Source of the DNA: Burhinus oedicnemus
Lineage: Eukaryota; Chordata; Aves; Charadriiformes; Burhinidae
DNA: 64,000 nucleotides
Direction: 5' to 3'
Assembly (NCBI GenBank): GCA_008921705.1
Contig: VFFE01007859.1
Location: forward strand, 2,441,021-2,505,020
The notes under the pieces were generated by a model. It was not told the origin of the DNA. It saw only the letters and a program-made list of their open reading frames with translations, and searched no databases. Below, piece after piece: positions 26,349 to 37,400 of the stretch (the first letter of the stretch is position 1; each line of letters begins with the position of its first letter). The translations under genes were made by a program, and so were the position numbers.

Positions 26349-29300
26349 GTGTTTACTCTCTGAAACAAACCTGTTTACTACCTGAAATGAACAGTTACTG
26401 CAAAATGTATAATTATTTAGGATAATTAAAATATTTACAACAAGAGGAACAACTTTTTCATTATCTTTACTTACTGCTTCCAGAGCTCTGCAGAATGGGT
26501 GTTTTGAGGCTTGTGAGTTGTCATGGAAAATAGACATCTTACTGATTTCGGTGGGAAGAAAAGAAATTTCTTTAAGTCATCAAAAACTGATGGCAATGGA
26601 ATATGGAATATGAACTTCCTTACAATTTTTCTTACAATAGCCTTATTTTATACCTTTTGAAAGTCCATAGTAGAAAGAAAAAATATTTCAGTAACTCAAT
26701 GTAGTTTCAGACAAAAGAGCACATATTAGAATGCTTAAATTAAATGGCGATTCAGATTCCTAAGGGTAACATGAAAGTTTATGACCTTATTTTTGATGCA
26801 TTAACAATCTTATCAGTCTGTTCTGTGAATTTAATTTCTGTTTTGGATTTCTTATGCTTCATGATCTGATTTTGGACAGCCTACAAATCCTTTCATGCAA
26901 TGGAAGCTGACAGTGAAGCAAAGGTAGAAATCAGCCTTTTGCTGTTCCTAGTTGTACAGGTAAAAGTCTGTGCTCAGAGTTTATACTCTGAATCTTTTTG
27001 AGTGGGCTAACTAATCGGATGTTATGCATGATACACTTTACAATTTTTCTGGTAGGCTTTCCCCACCTGTTCAAATTTAGTAGACACATGATCTGGTCCA
27101 TGCAAAATTCTCCCATTAGACTGATGCAAAGGAAATGGTACTGCACGGCATGCTGCAACCTTTTGGGTTTGATGGGAGTTCTTGCCTAGTAATTTGGAGT
27201 TTGTCTCAACCTACAAGTATGTGTATAATTATCCTACTGGTTTTCCTTTTTAAAAAAAAAAAACAAACTTAATTTCTTAGTTTGCTTCCTTTTCATTCTC
27301 TTTCTCTGGAGAGAAGATCATGGGTTTTGAATGCACCTTCCTTCAAATCTTCTCACTCATAGCTTATTTAACCATTACTAGTGTTACCTGTTTTGAAAAC
27401 TGAAATCAAAGTTCACTTACTTAGCATTCCTGTTTTAGCCTGTAGGATTTGCTCACTCTCCTATAAAAATGTTGGAGACCCCTTTTTGCTTTTATCTTGA
27501 AGTCTCAGAATAAAGCTCTTCCTTTCTCAAGAAAGAGCTAAATGCTCCAGGTTGCAATACTCAGAGGCATGTTCTCTTTAAAAATATTTTGAAACAGTGG
27601 AATCATCTGCTTAACTGAGAGGGAAAAAACCCTCTGATATTCTTTTCAACAGTGTATATTTTAACTAAAATTTGTACCACTCAAGAGTTCTGTACATTGG
27701 TGGTATCTTAGATGTCTTTTTAGCTAACACTTGACACATGATAAGCAGTATATATTCTTACATCACTTGGGATTCTCACTTTGTCTTAAAATATTGAACT
27801 ACAGAAGTTCACTCTTAAATACTATTTGGTATTTTGTGTTCTGATTTTTAATTCGTTAGGCAGTGTGCATGTATTTTTTACTGAATTTCTCAAATACAAT
27901 TATTCATGTTGTGGCTTAGTAATTGCAGTAACTAATGCTCCCATAATTATAAGGCTTTTGTTTTGCTGGGAAATGCTTCCCATATCATCATCTTCTCTTT
28001 GTGTTAGAACATGAAGTATAATAAAACTGTATGAGGGTTAAATTTAGAACTGTGTTAACATGTTAATTTAATATTTTGCACAAAAATGTTTCTTTGAAGC
28101 TCAAGAAAACTTACTATGAATAAAAATAATTTTAAAACACTTTAAAAGAAAAAACTACTTGATTTATATGGTACGCTTTGAAGCTACTGTAGACAGATAG
28201 AAAACATCTGGTGACACTTCCAGTGGTAGGTCAATAGTTACAGATGGTCTGTTTTTTTTACAGCTGTCATCCAGCTTTGTACATAGAATGACTACAGTGG
28301 AAAAATCTTTTGCTGAACGAATAAACAAAACGGCACAAGAAGGCCAGCAGGCATATATGTTTCTACAAGACGGGAAATTAAATAAGCTATAAAAATTTAA
28401 ACCAAGACTAGCTTTTAAAATGTTCATTATATTCTGGTTTTTCTTTCTTACCCTTTGGATTTTTCTATGTGACTACTGAATGAAGTAGACTATAAAACAG
28501 AAGTGATAAGCAAATAAATTAAACAGTAGTTTGGAATTGATCCTCTACACAAGCTTGGAGTGTTGGCTTAAGCAAAGGCAGGTGGCTATATAGCTAGCTT
28601 TTAAGGTTTTAAAATGCATGTTAGATGTGATGTAATGCTTGTGCAGTCTTAAAGCCACATTCAGTATTGAAGAATGTTGTATTTTGTAAGAATAATCAAT
28701 GTTGGGAAATGTAATAGAAAATTCCCAAGATGGCAACATTGGTTTTGGTTTTGAAAGAGAAAAACCTGGGCTTCTGCATTCTTCATGAATTTTTCTTCTC
28801 CTATTCGTGATGGGATGTTATATTCAGCTGAAATCAGACATTATGCAAAACAGCAGAAGAATATTGAATTTGAGGGTAAAGAAAAAGAGGTGTGGAGGGA
28901 AAGTGAAGAGGAAGATGAGGCTGAATAAAGTGTTTAAAAGCATGATGCATATTGCTCATTAACTCAATTTTTAAATGAAAATAAACACAAAGAAGGGAAC
29001 TTTGTTAAAAGTCCAGATGCACCAAGCAGGGTAGTGCTGGTAAAGATACCTATTTTAATGCAAACATGCAGTTCTTGATATTCAAAATATTTTTCTTTAT
29101 CATTTCACTTGGAGTATGTGAACCTTCAGAATATGTTGATGAAATGTGCCTATGCTTGGTTTTAGAAAAGTTTTGCCTCTAGAAAGAAACAAGCAGATTT
29201 CTAGGTTCAGTCACTTGTAAGGCCATTTAATGCTGGCCATTTATGTTGAAAGCTGTTGGGCAGGAATAAAAAGAAACAGGGAAGTGGATTATTTGGCTCA

Positions 29301-30201
29301 TTTTAACATGCACTGTGCTTGTAATACAGTGTTCTCTGAGTTTGTTTCTCAAAGTCTACTGAGATATTTAAAGGAGGATAAAAGTGGTGCTCTGGTTATG
29401 ATTTTTAGAGGATCTGTATACTTAGTTTTAGCCTGTCCACTTGCTCATGTGCATTTTGTAATCTACTGCTACGATTAGATTCTTGTCGAGGGATTTTTGT
29501 TCTTTCTCTCCCCATCCCCCCTTCCTGCTTCTCAGTGGTTTGGCTTAAAATGCAGACTGCTTGTTGCAATACCCTTATGCTGTCTTGCCCAGCTACACAG
29601 TATCTGAAAAGTGCTTAGTTGTATTTGCTGCCAAAGAGCTTGCCTAGTCATGCATAAACCTGCTTTAAATGCCATTTGGTTGATATAGATGTTGGCATTC
29701 TGTGTTGTCACTGTGATGCGTTTCCTCGGGTCTGTGCCGCTTGAATTGTTTCCTTCAACTTCCAAGTATCAAACTCTGGTTTACTTTATCATTGAAAGCT
29801 TAAAAGTTAAGAATGAGAAGATTATTTTCTCTTGCTGTGAGCATTACAATGAAAAAATGTGGGTTTCCAGTTTCATTCCAGGTGGACACATTTCTGTCAT
29901 TCGTGTACCTGTGCCTGCCCAAGGTACCTTCTTCAGCTGGCGACGTGTTCAGTGAAAGGGCAAAAAAGTGTTTGAGAGTCAAAAGGCAGAAAACAGCAGA
30001 TGTCTTGGAGCATTTCTTATACTGGCTCATTTGAGCTGTGCTGTGCGCTTTGCATCTCTATGTGTTTAGGCAGTTTGTTGTGAAATACCTAATGTGATTT
30101 AAGAACGTTGTATTTTCTTAACTGTTTAGATTACATATAGATCATCTTTCTGAAAAGAGATGAAAAAAAATAATCTGTATTTTAAAGATTAAGAAGTTTA
30201 T
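26349..30201. other. Non-coding upstream flank of the CtBP exon (probable intron)
   Basis: No conserved protein stretch is recognised. The acceptor at 30202-30215 means this is intronic if the isoform starts further upstream. AT content is high and CpGs are scarce, so there is no CpG-island promoter next to the exon. Confidence 0.55.
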
Positions 30202-30215
30202 CGTTCTGTTCACAG
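30202..30215 (+). promoter_or_regulatory. Splice acceptor of the CtBP start exon
   Basis: A pyrimidine-rich run (cgttctgttcacag) ends in AG at 30214-30215 and is followed by GTGAAAG. It implies at least one upstream non-coding exon, so transcription of this isoform starts further 5'. I could not identify that exon in the 30 kb upstream. Confidence 0.65.
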
Positions 30216-30376
30216 GTGAAAGTAACTTTATAAAAGACAGTAAGCATTTCTGACTTGTGGCTGGCTTGAGAAGACCATCACCAAGCTGTGCGGAGACGTT
30301 CTTTGAGCTGCCACTCTTATGTCTCTAATGGACAAACACAAAGTGAAGCGGCAACGTCTGGATCGCATATTTGAAG
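30216..30376 (+). CDS. CtBP-family corepressor (CTBP1/CTBP2), N-terminal coding exon with 5' UTR; CDS part 30319-30376
   Basis: C-terminal-binding proteins are nuclear NAD(H)-dependent dehydrogenase-fold corepressors recruited through PxDLS-type motifs. This exon encodes only the N-terminal tail. The ATG at 30319-30321 begins a 20-residue tail, with MDKHKVKRQRLDRIFEG as residues 4-20. The human CTBP2 tail differs only at residues 2 (Ala), 4 (Val) and 18 (Cys). Lys6, Lys8 and Lys10, which in human CtBP2 are reported p300 acetylation sites affecting nuclear localisation, are kept. A pyrimidine-rich acceptor ends in AG at 30214-30215. The UTR 30216-30318 has no ATG, and an in-frame TGA at 30304-30306 bounds the start. 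The donor GT at 30377-30378 splits the Gly codon in phase 1, where CtBP genes join their common exon; reading on unspliced hits TAG at once. Kozak context is poor (C at -3, T at +4), and Met4 has G at +4. The paralogue is unresolved. Family is near certain; exon borders are inferred from sequence. Confidence 0.9.
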
Positions 30377-30895
30377 GTTAGACATTTCAATTTCTAATGT
30401 TAACTGCGTCAATTAATTTCATGGATTACTGATACTTCTGGAGACTGGAAGTCTCTTCTTTTGGTCATTTAGTGTATTTAATTGAGTTGCAGTTCCTGTG
30501 GGGATTATATTAACTGTGCACAAATGCTGGTTTTGGGTGAAAACAGATCTAGACAAATAAAAGCAACTAGTGTGTGAACTCTGTACTATTCTACAGTTGT
30601 TTGCTTTCAACTTAGTATTCTATAATTTTCTACCCAAACATTAGGAAATATTGCAGTTTTATATAAAATAACAATTGCAAAAGGATAAGATGACCACATA
30701 ATGCTCTCTAGAGTTTTTCTCTACAGGCATGCTTCATATAGATTGATTTAACAGCCTGCATCTGATCCTAGGAAGGAAGTAGAAAATAAAATAAAAACAA
30801 AACAAAACAAAAATCCCAGAAGACCCCCAAACTTTAATGAGTATTAACAAAAATACCCTGAATTCTAGTGAAAGGAGTGTAATCATTTGGGTCAG

Positions 30896-31451
30896 TGTCA
30901 TGGTTTAACCCCAGCTGGCAACTAAGCACCACGCAGCTGCTTGCCCACTCCCCCCAGGGTGGGATCAGGGAGAGAATCAGAAGGGTGAAAGTGAGGAAAA
31001 ACTTGTGGGTTGAGAAAAAGACAGTTTAATAGGTAGAGCAAAAGCTGTGCACGCAAGCAAAGCAGAACAAGAAATTCATTCAGTACTTCCCATTGGCAGG
31101 CAGGTGTTCAGCCATCTCCAGGAAAGCAGGGCTCCATCACACGTAATGGTTATTTGGGAAGACAAAACATCCTAACTCTGAACATTCTCCCTCCTTCTTC
31201 CCCCAGCTTTATATGCTGAGCGTGATGTCATATGGCATGGAATATTCCTTTGGTCAGTTGGGGTCAGCTGTCCCAGCTGTGTCTCCTCCTAGTGTCTTGT
31301 GTCCCTCCAGCCTACTCACTGGTGGGGCGGTAGGAGGAGCAGGAAAAGCCTTGACTGCTTAACAACAACCAAAAGTATCAGTGTTTTACCAACACTATTC
31401 TCATCCCAAATTCAAAACATAGCACTATACCAGCTGCCAGTAAGATAGTCA
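30896..31451 (-). mobile_element. Solo LTR (avian endogenous retrovirus type), younger copy, antisense in the CtBP intron
   Basis: The plus strand reads TGTCATGGTTTAACCCCAGC at 30896 and ends TAAGATAGTCA at 31451, so the minus strand has canonical TG...CA ends. On the minus strand a TATAAAG box lies at 31207-31213 and an ATTAAA poly(A) signal at 31025-31030, followed by CTGTCTTTTTCTCAACCC, the typical U3-R-U5 order. Flanks GGTCAG (30890-30895) and AGTCAG (31452-31457) form a near-perfect 6-bp target duplication. There is no internal region. It shares family features with the copy at 9107-9615 but lacks that copy's A-rich insertion, so it is a different subfamily. Confidence 0.9.
31207..31213 (-). 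promoter_or_regulatory. LTR TATA box (minus strand TATAAAG)
   Basis: The TATAAAG sits in the U3 part of the solo LTR 30896-31451, just after a TGACATCA-like CRE motif (minus strand, near 31222-31231). It lies about 180 bases before the ATTAAA signal. If active, it would drive transcription antisense to the CtBP gene, across the start exon. Activity is not shown by the sequence. Confidence 0.55.
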
Positions 31452-31457
31452 AGTCAG

Positions 31458-34400
31458 TCATTTTACTACCTTAAGTCACAGATGACTGAGTTGTATATTT
31501 CTGCTATTCTTTACTCATTTGCTTTTAGAGTTGGTGTGAAAGCAGGTTGAGGGATAAGGTGTACTGTTTTTAAGAATATACATGAATGATTTGGGCTAAA
31601 TGAATTTTTATATTAAAATGTTTGCTTCTCTTTAAAAGGCAAGGGAATAGTTAATTTCTTTACTAACCCATTTTGATACAAGCCTACAGACTTCTGGGCG
31701 CATGGTCTCTGCATCATGTCTAATACTGAAGCAGTGAACTGCAGTTGGAACATTTGCTCCTCCACTCATTGGTCTTGAGACTTTTTTCTAGCAGCTGTGT
31801 TGGTGTAAGCAGTCCCTGGCAGCTGATTTCTGTCCTTGTTTTTTTTCCCCTTTCTTTGTGCCAATATGACTGTAACCATATAATGAGCTAGACTGAGAAG
31901 ATAACTCATACTATAAATAAACTTTTTTGTTGGTATATTGTCCAGTTAGGTAAATTCCTCAGTCCAGGTCACTGTTCAGCTGATGGGGCAGTTGCGTTGA
32001 AGGGGGGGCAGTTGGAAAGGATCAAGGAGAGGCACTGGAACCGTTTACCCTGACATAGCCAGAGAAAGAGACGTTTCATCGAAGTATCAAAGGGTGTGGT
32101 TCCATTTGGTTTAGATTATTAATCTCCCTGTTAGTCTCTACTAAAACCGGCCAAGCCCACCCCTGATTGCCAAGTCCAAATTGTTCTCATGTCCCACCTA
32201 GACTGGTTGGCCAAGTGGTCAGTTGAATCTGCTCCCTGGAGACTAATCCCTGCTCAGAGAAATGGGAAAGTGGATGCTGAGGAAAGGGAATTTGGGAAGG
32301 CTGCCCTTCCTTTTGGGCAGCTCTGCAGTCAGATCAGCTGGGAATAACCTAAGAGTGTGCTGGTGCAGAATATGGTCCTCTTCTCTGTTCCCAGTCTCAG
32401 GTCCTCATCCGAGGGTCTCTGTATCTGACCCGTCAATAAAAAATTCTCTCCTGTATTAGCTGAATTGGAAAATTGTGAGGAGGACAGAGAACCTTGTCCC
32501 TGTTGATGGCAGCTGGCAGTTAGACCAGCTCAATCCACTTCATGGAATTTCAGCCTCCTTTTAGGCTTATGATATTGATCAATGGGACAAAGTAAGAGGA
32601 AATAGTCTGTGATGATGTGGCAAGGAATGCTGTCAGGGACAAAGGTGACAGACTAGTAGCCACTGTGACTGTTTTAAAGTAGCAATGGCTTCCCCCAGGC
32701 TTCGTGTTCACATCTAATGAAGCTTTTTAATCAGTGCCTTTTGTCTGGCTTGTTTTTCCCAACCCTGCACAATTCACTGCATCCTACTGGTAAAATCTGT
32801 GCGGCTATGCAGTGTAGGGAACTGATCCAGTTGAGAAATAATGTAGGAAAAAAGTTTTGTGTGGATTTTTTTTTTTAGCCACCTCTTCTTCCTGATCCCA
32901 TTTATCATGTGCTAGACAAATAGTTGTGTTGGAAAAATAGAGTGGGAAGACCAGGCAGAAGATGAACAAGAGGAGAGGGGGTGAAACAATGGATATGGAA
33001 AAATGCTGGAAGTTCTATGGTTACAGGAATCCAGTTTGGCTCTTTAAAATGTCCATGCTGTATTCTGCTCTTGAGTGTCTGTGTGTTCAAATTTCCAAAT
33101 GTTCTTTGAGGTTTGTAAACCTGTCTCTGGCTGATGTTTTTAAATCACTATTCCTGCAACTGAGTAAAGTGGGATAAAAACCTAGGGGGTTGGTTTGTTT
33201 TTAAAAAGGCTTTTCTCTACATATGGTCCTGTTGAGCTTTAAAAATTAAATATGCAGGGTTGTTCTCTGATATATGTGCCTTCCATAACATAACCTAAAT
33301 ATTTTATATTTTAGAAATATGCATAATGTTTTGCAAAGCTTGGGAAATTTAATGAGCTGTATAGCTGTTGAAGGTGGTTTATCCTTTCTGTCAGCTTTTT
33401 CGTTCACCAGTTTCTGTATAACTTTCTTCTCTTAACCTTTTCCCTCAGAAGAGAATTATTTTTAAGATGCGTTTTCTTTTTATTTCAAGTTCCACTTAAA
33501 ACCAGGCTACAGTGATTTACTGACCAGTACTATTATTAACTATATATTTTTTTCATAAATTGTTTAACATAAAAACTTGTGATGAGCACACATTAATACA
33601 TTATTATGTCCATAAAGAGATGCCAGTGTCATTCTGGTGGTGACATACAGCATTTCATTACTGTTTGTATCCCTGTTTGAGGAGGGGCTGATAATGAGTT
33701 GAAATTCAGTTTCTGAAAAATGAGTGATGCGGGCACGATTCTCAAAATGAAATGCTTATGTTAGGAATATGTGCACAGGATTGTACACAGCTTTTTCTGC
33801 GCAGTTAATGGATTGCCACAAATGCTCTTGTAAGTCAGGTAACTGTGCGTGCAAAATGTTATTTGAGTTGAACTGCTTTCCTGTGGCTTTAGGTAATTTG
33901 CACACTTGCTTATAGTAACTAATCATGCAAATTAAGCAACAAATTGAACAGGCATCACTGGATTTACTGTTACCTTGTGAGTTAACGATAGTATGGCAGT
34001 AGTACTACTAAATTTCAGTTGATACTCAATGCAGAAAAAAAACCCCTGATTCTATTACTTTGGGAGCAATTAGTTCTCTTTTAATGTAGCTGAGTAAGTA
34101 ATTTTGTCTCTGAGGTACCTATGATTCCCTTCAGTGATTTCTTAAATATGGAATTGAATATTTGCTTTTAATCCTGAAGTTGTTTGCAGTTATATTTTCT
34201 TGCACATTTCAATGATCTGCCATGTTGTTATGTGTATCATCTCAAAAGGGTGGTATAAAATGTGCCTTGTCATCCCAGTTTATACAGTTCTATAAACAAG
34301 TTTACTTAGATGATGGAAGTGGAAGACTGTCCCTTGAAAATATAAATTCTGGTTTCTAACTTCCTCCAGTAGCTGTGAATTATACTTAGGCATAAAGACA

Positions 34401-37400
34401 TGATTCTAGGCACTCTGAGATGCTAATATTAAACTCACTTCACGATTTATAAAATAACATTTAGGATTCTTCCCTTGAAGATAAATAGTATCAAGGCATG
34501 TGAAAGATTAATTAGTTACTGATTATATTGTTCTTTGTCCCCCTCTCCGGTGATGCTGGTGATTGCAAAGCATAATTATAGTAGTATACATTTGGCAGAA
34601 CAGTTGGAAGTGTCACAGTGCAAAAATAAAATGTGTTCATTTTGTGGGTAATTTGAAAAATTCTAAATGTTTTTGGCATTTTGAAAAGTTGTTATCCCTA
34701 ATTAAGGTATTATTGTACTTTATATTGTAACAAAACTGTAAACAATGCTGTGTATTTGCTTATATTCTACAAATCTTTAATTAAATGTGTGTATGTTTTA
34801 CTGACCGTTGCTTGGAAGTTACCTTGGGGATGTCTGACCTCTGAATTTGCTGGGAGCTAACAGATGAAGTGGGAAGGCAACAGAAGGTGGCTGCAGTGTG
34901 AAGAAAATGCTACTTTGTTTAAATTGTCTGTGAAGGGTCTTGATGAACATAGTTAATTTTCTCTAAATACATTACATTGTACTATATATGGTGCTCAGTC
35001 AGCCACTGCTTTTGATGGGTTTCCAAGCTTTAGGATACTCTTTAAAGGGGAGAGCTTAGGGACATCAGTGGAACTGGGAGGAGGAGACGGGTGTCTCTTA
35101 CATTTCTTCTTGCTTGTTTACACAGGTATTAGGGATTAAAGAACTACAGCACAATACTGGAAATGTAACTGCAAAATTGAGAGTGACTTCTCTGCTTTGA
35201 TGGTTGCTTGAAACCAGAAATGTCTTTCCAGAGCACCTCATATGTGATATTTATAGCAAAGACAGTCATGTATGCAAGTGCAAGTCTGTGAAGACCCTAT
35301 ATGCCCCCAGACAGATGTTATGTGTTTTTCTAGTTCTGGTTCTGAGGAAGAAAAAAGCAGCTTTGCACACCTCAGAGCTTCTTGACAATAATTACAAATA
35401 TTTTTCCTTTTTATGCAGCACTGATATACATCTTAAGGTTATTCTTTATACACTGGTTGCCCCTTCCTTTTTGGAAGTGCCCAGAAGAAAACTTGAAATG
35501 TATTTTAGCTATTTTAACAGTACTGCTTTATTACTTAAGAAAAGAGGATGAGTTGGTTGGGATCATAAATTGGAAAAGAAAGTGCATGTTAATAGGATGA
35601 GTTTCTGAGATTTCAGATAAAATATCTCATTTTTGCTCTTATGAAGGGCAGCCTTTCTTTGGGAAGGTCCAATTACTGGCAAATAACCAAATGTTATGCT
35701 CTTTGAAGGACAGTAAAAGTGCACTCTAAGGGAATAGTCTCTTTTCAAGGATGTAGTCTAGGCTTTCTTTCCCAATAAGAAAACACCTGTGTTCTTAAAG
35801 CTGCTTTTTTCTGCTTGTGGAGCTATATAACATGAGATTTAATAAGATGACTTTCAATTCATAGTTGACGTGGTATATTGATGGTTCCAGGAGGACTGCA
35901 GAGAAAAAAGCACATATAAATTGAATTTGGTTTTCTTCTTTCCAAATTTATAAAAAAATTTTGAAATACAGAGTGACTTAGTTTAAAAAACACATTCTCT
36001 TTCCTGATTTTTTTTTTCATGTGTGTGTAATAGAGAGCTTGGCGCCTTAACAAGTGGAAAGTACCAGATTGACAAATACCAAGTGTTATTTCGTGACCAC
36101 TGATGGAGCCTATCTGGCTTGCATAAACTGTGATTTGACCTATTGCAGTTGTGAAATTAGGCAGTTAAGACAAGTTTTCTGCATATTAATGAGGGAGATG
36201 GCCTACTTTGGCAGTGCTTGGGTTTTCCCTGAATTTAAAAAGGATTTTTACTAAAGTTGGTACGCACTCTGTAAGTTGATCTGTAAATAAAAGGAAGGAG
36301 GAATAAATGTTTCTAGGCAGTGAGTACACTTAGCTCTCTTATGTAAGTGGGAATTGCAGATGTCAAGTTCTTTGGAAAACGAGCTATCCGTTTTCTTAAC
36401 TGACATCCAATTTTGAAGATGTTCGTAGTTGTCTCACTGCAGATATCACAGAAAGAAAGGAAATAATAAAATGTGCAGACAATTGTAAATCACATCGTAC
36501 TTTATAGGGTTTTCTTTATGCATACTGATCTTAGTACGAGGCCTATTAAATACACAAGTGTTTCTTAAGAAGATTAATGGGCTGCCTAGTTGCTTGGTGT
36601 CTTTTTGACAGACTTTAGAAGAAGGCTTATTGAAGGATTAGGGCAGCAGAGGGAGCTAAAAGATTCCTAATATTTTTCATTTGTTGTTTCCTAAGTGAAA
36701 GTTGCTCCTTCATAAAGTACCAATTAACCTTCACAAAAATGTAATTTTCTAACCTGAAGTGCCTTTAGCAAATAAATAAGGATTTTGAACTGGAGAAAAG
36801 TCCTTTTCTCTGTAGCAATCTGGTGCAAATTAAATTAGGAATCAGGTAGTAAAAGCTACCAAAATTTTTCTGCAGGAACAGCCATCAGATCTTTCAGCTG
36901 TAACAAATGGAAGTGTTTAAGCAAGCAGAGTTTTCTATGGATAACCCAAGCAGAATGTTCTATGAGTAGCCCAAGTTACTTTGATGCAAGTGTCTTAAAA
37001 ATGCATACGTTCTTGTGTTGCATACAAGGGTGTTTTAACAATTCAGCACTATTTTTCTGTTTTGCCTGTAAGAACGTTGAAAATATTTTTATGAGCTTGA
37101 AATATAGAAAATTGGGTAAAATATTTAATCTATTATATAAGAGTTGTCTTCAAAGAACAGGGAAGCTGTTCTAAGGACTAAGATAAGTTGACCTTGAAAT
37201 AATAAAATGAAAATGATGCTACCACGAGTGGTCACATAACAAGATCATTTGTCACCTACCACACCTTAAGGAAAGTTCTCTGTATATTGGGGTATGTTTA
37301 CCCCAATGCAAAACCATCCTTTATCTCAGTACAATTATAGTTGAAATGCTTATGCACAGGCTTATGTTTGGTTTCTGTTTTATCCTTAATATTCAGTATT

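Noticed and set aside
30328..30330. Second ATG (Met4) as the true CtBP start
   Set aside because: It has G at +4, but the upstream ATG at 30319 is the first in the exon and matches the known family start. Leaky scanning remains possible.
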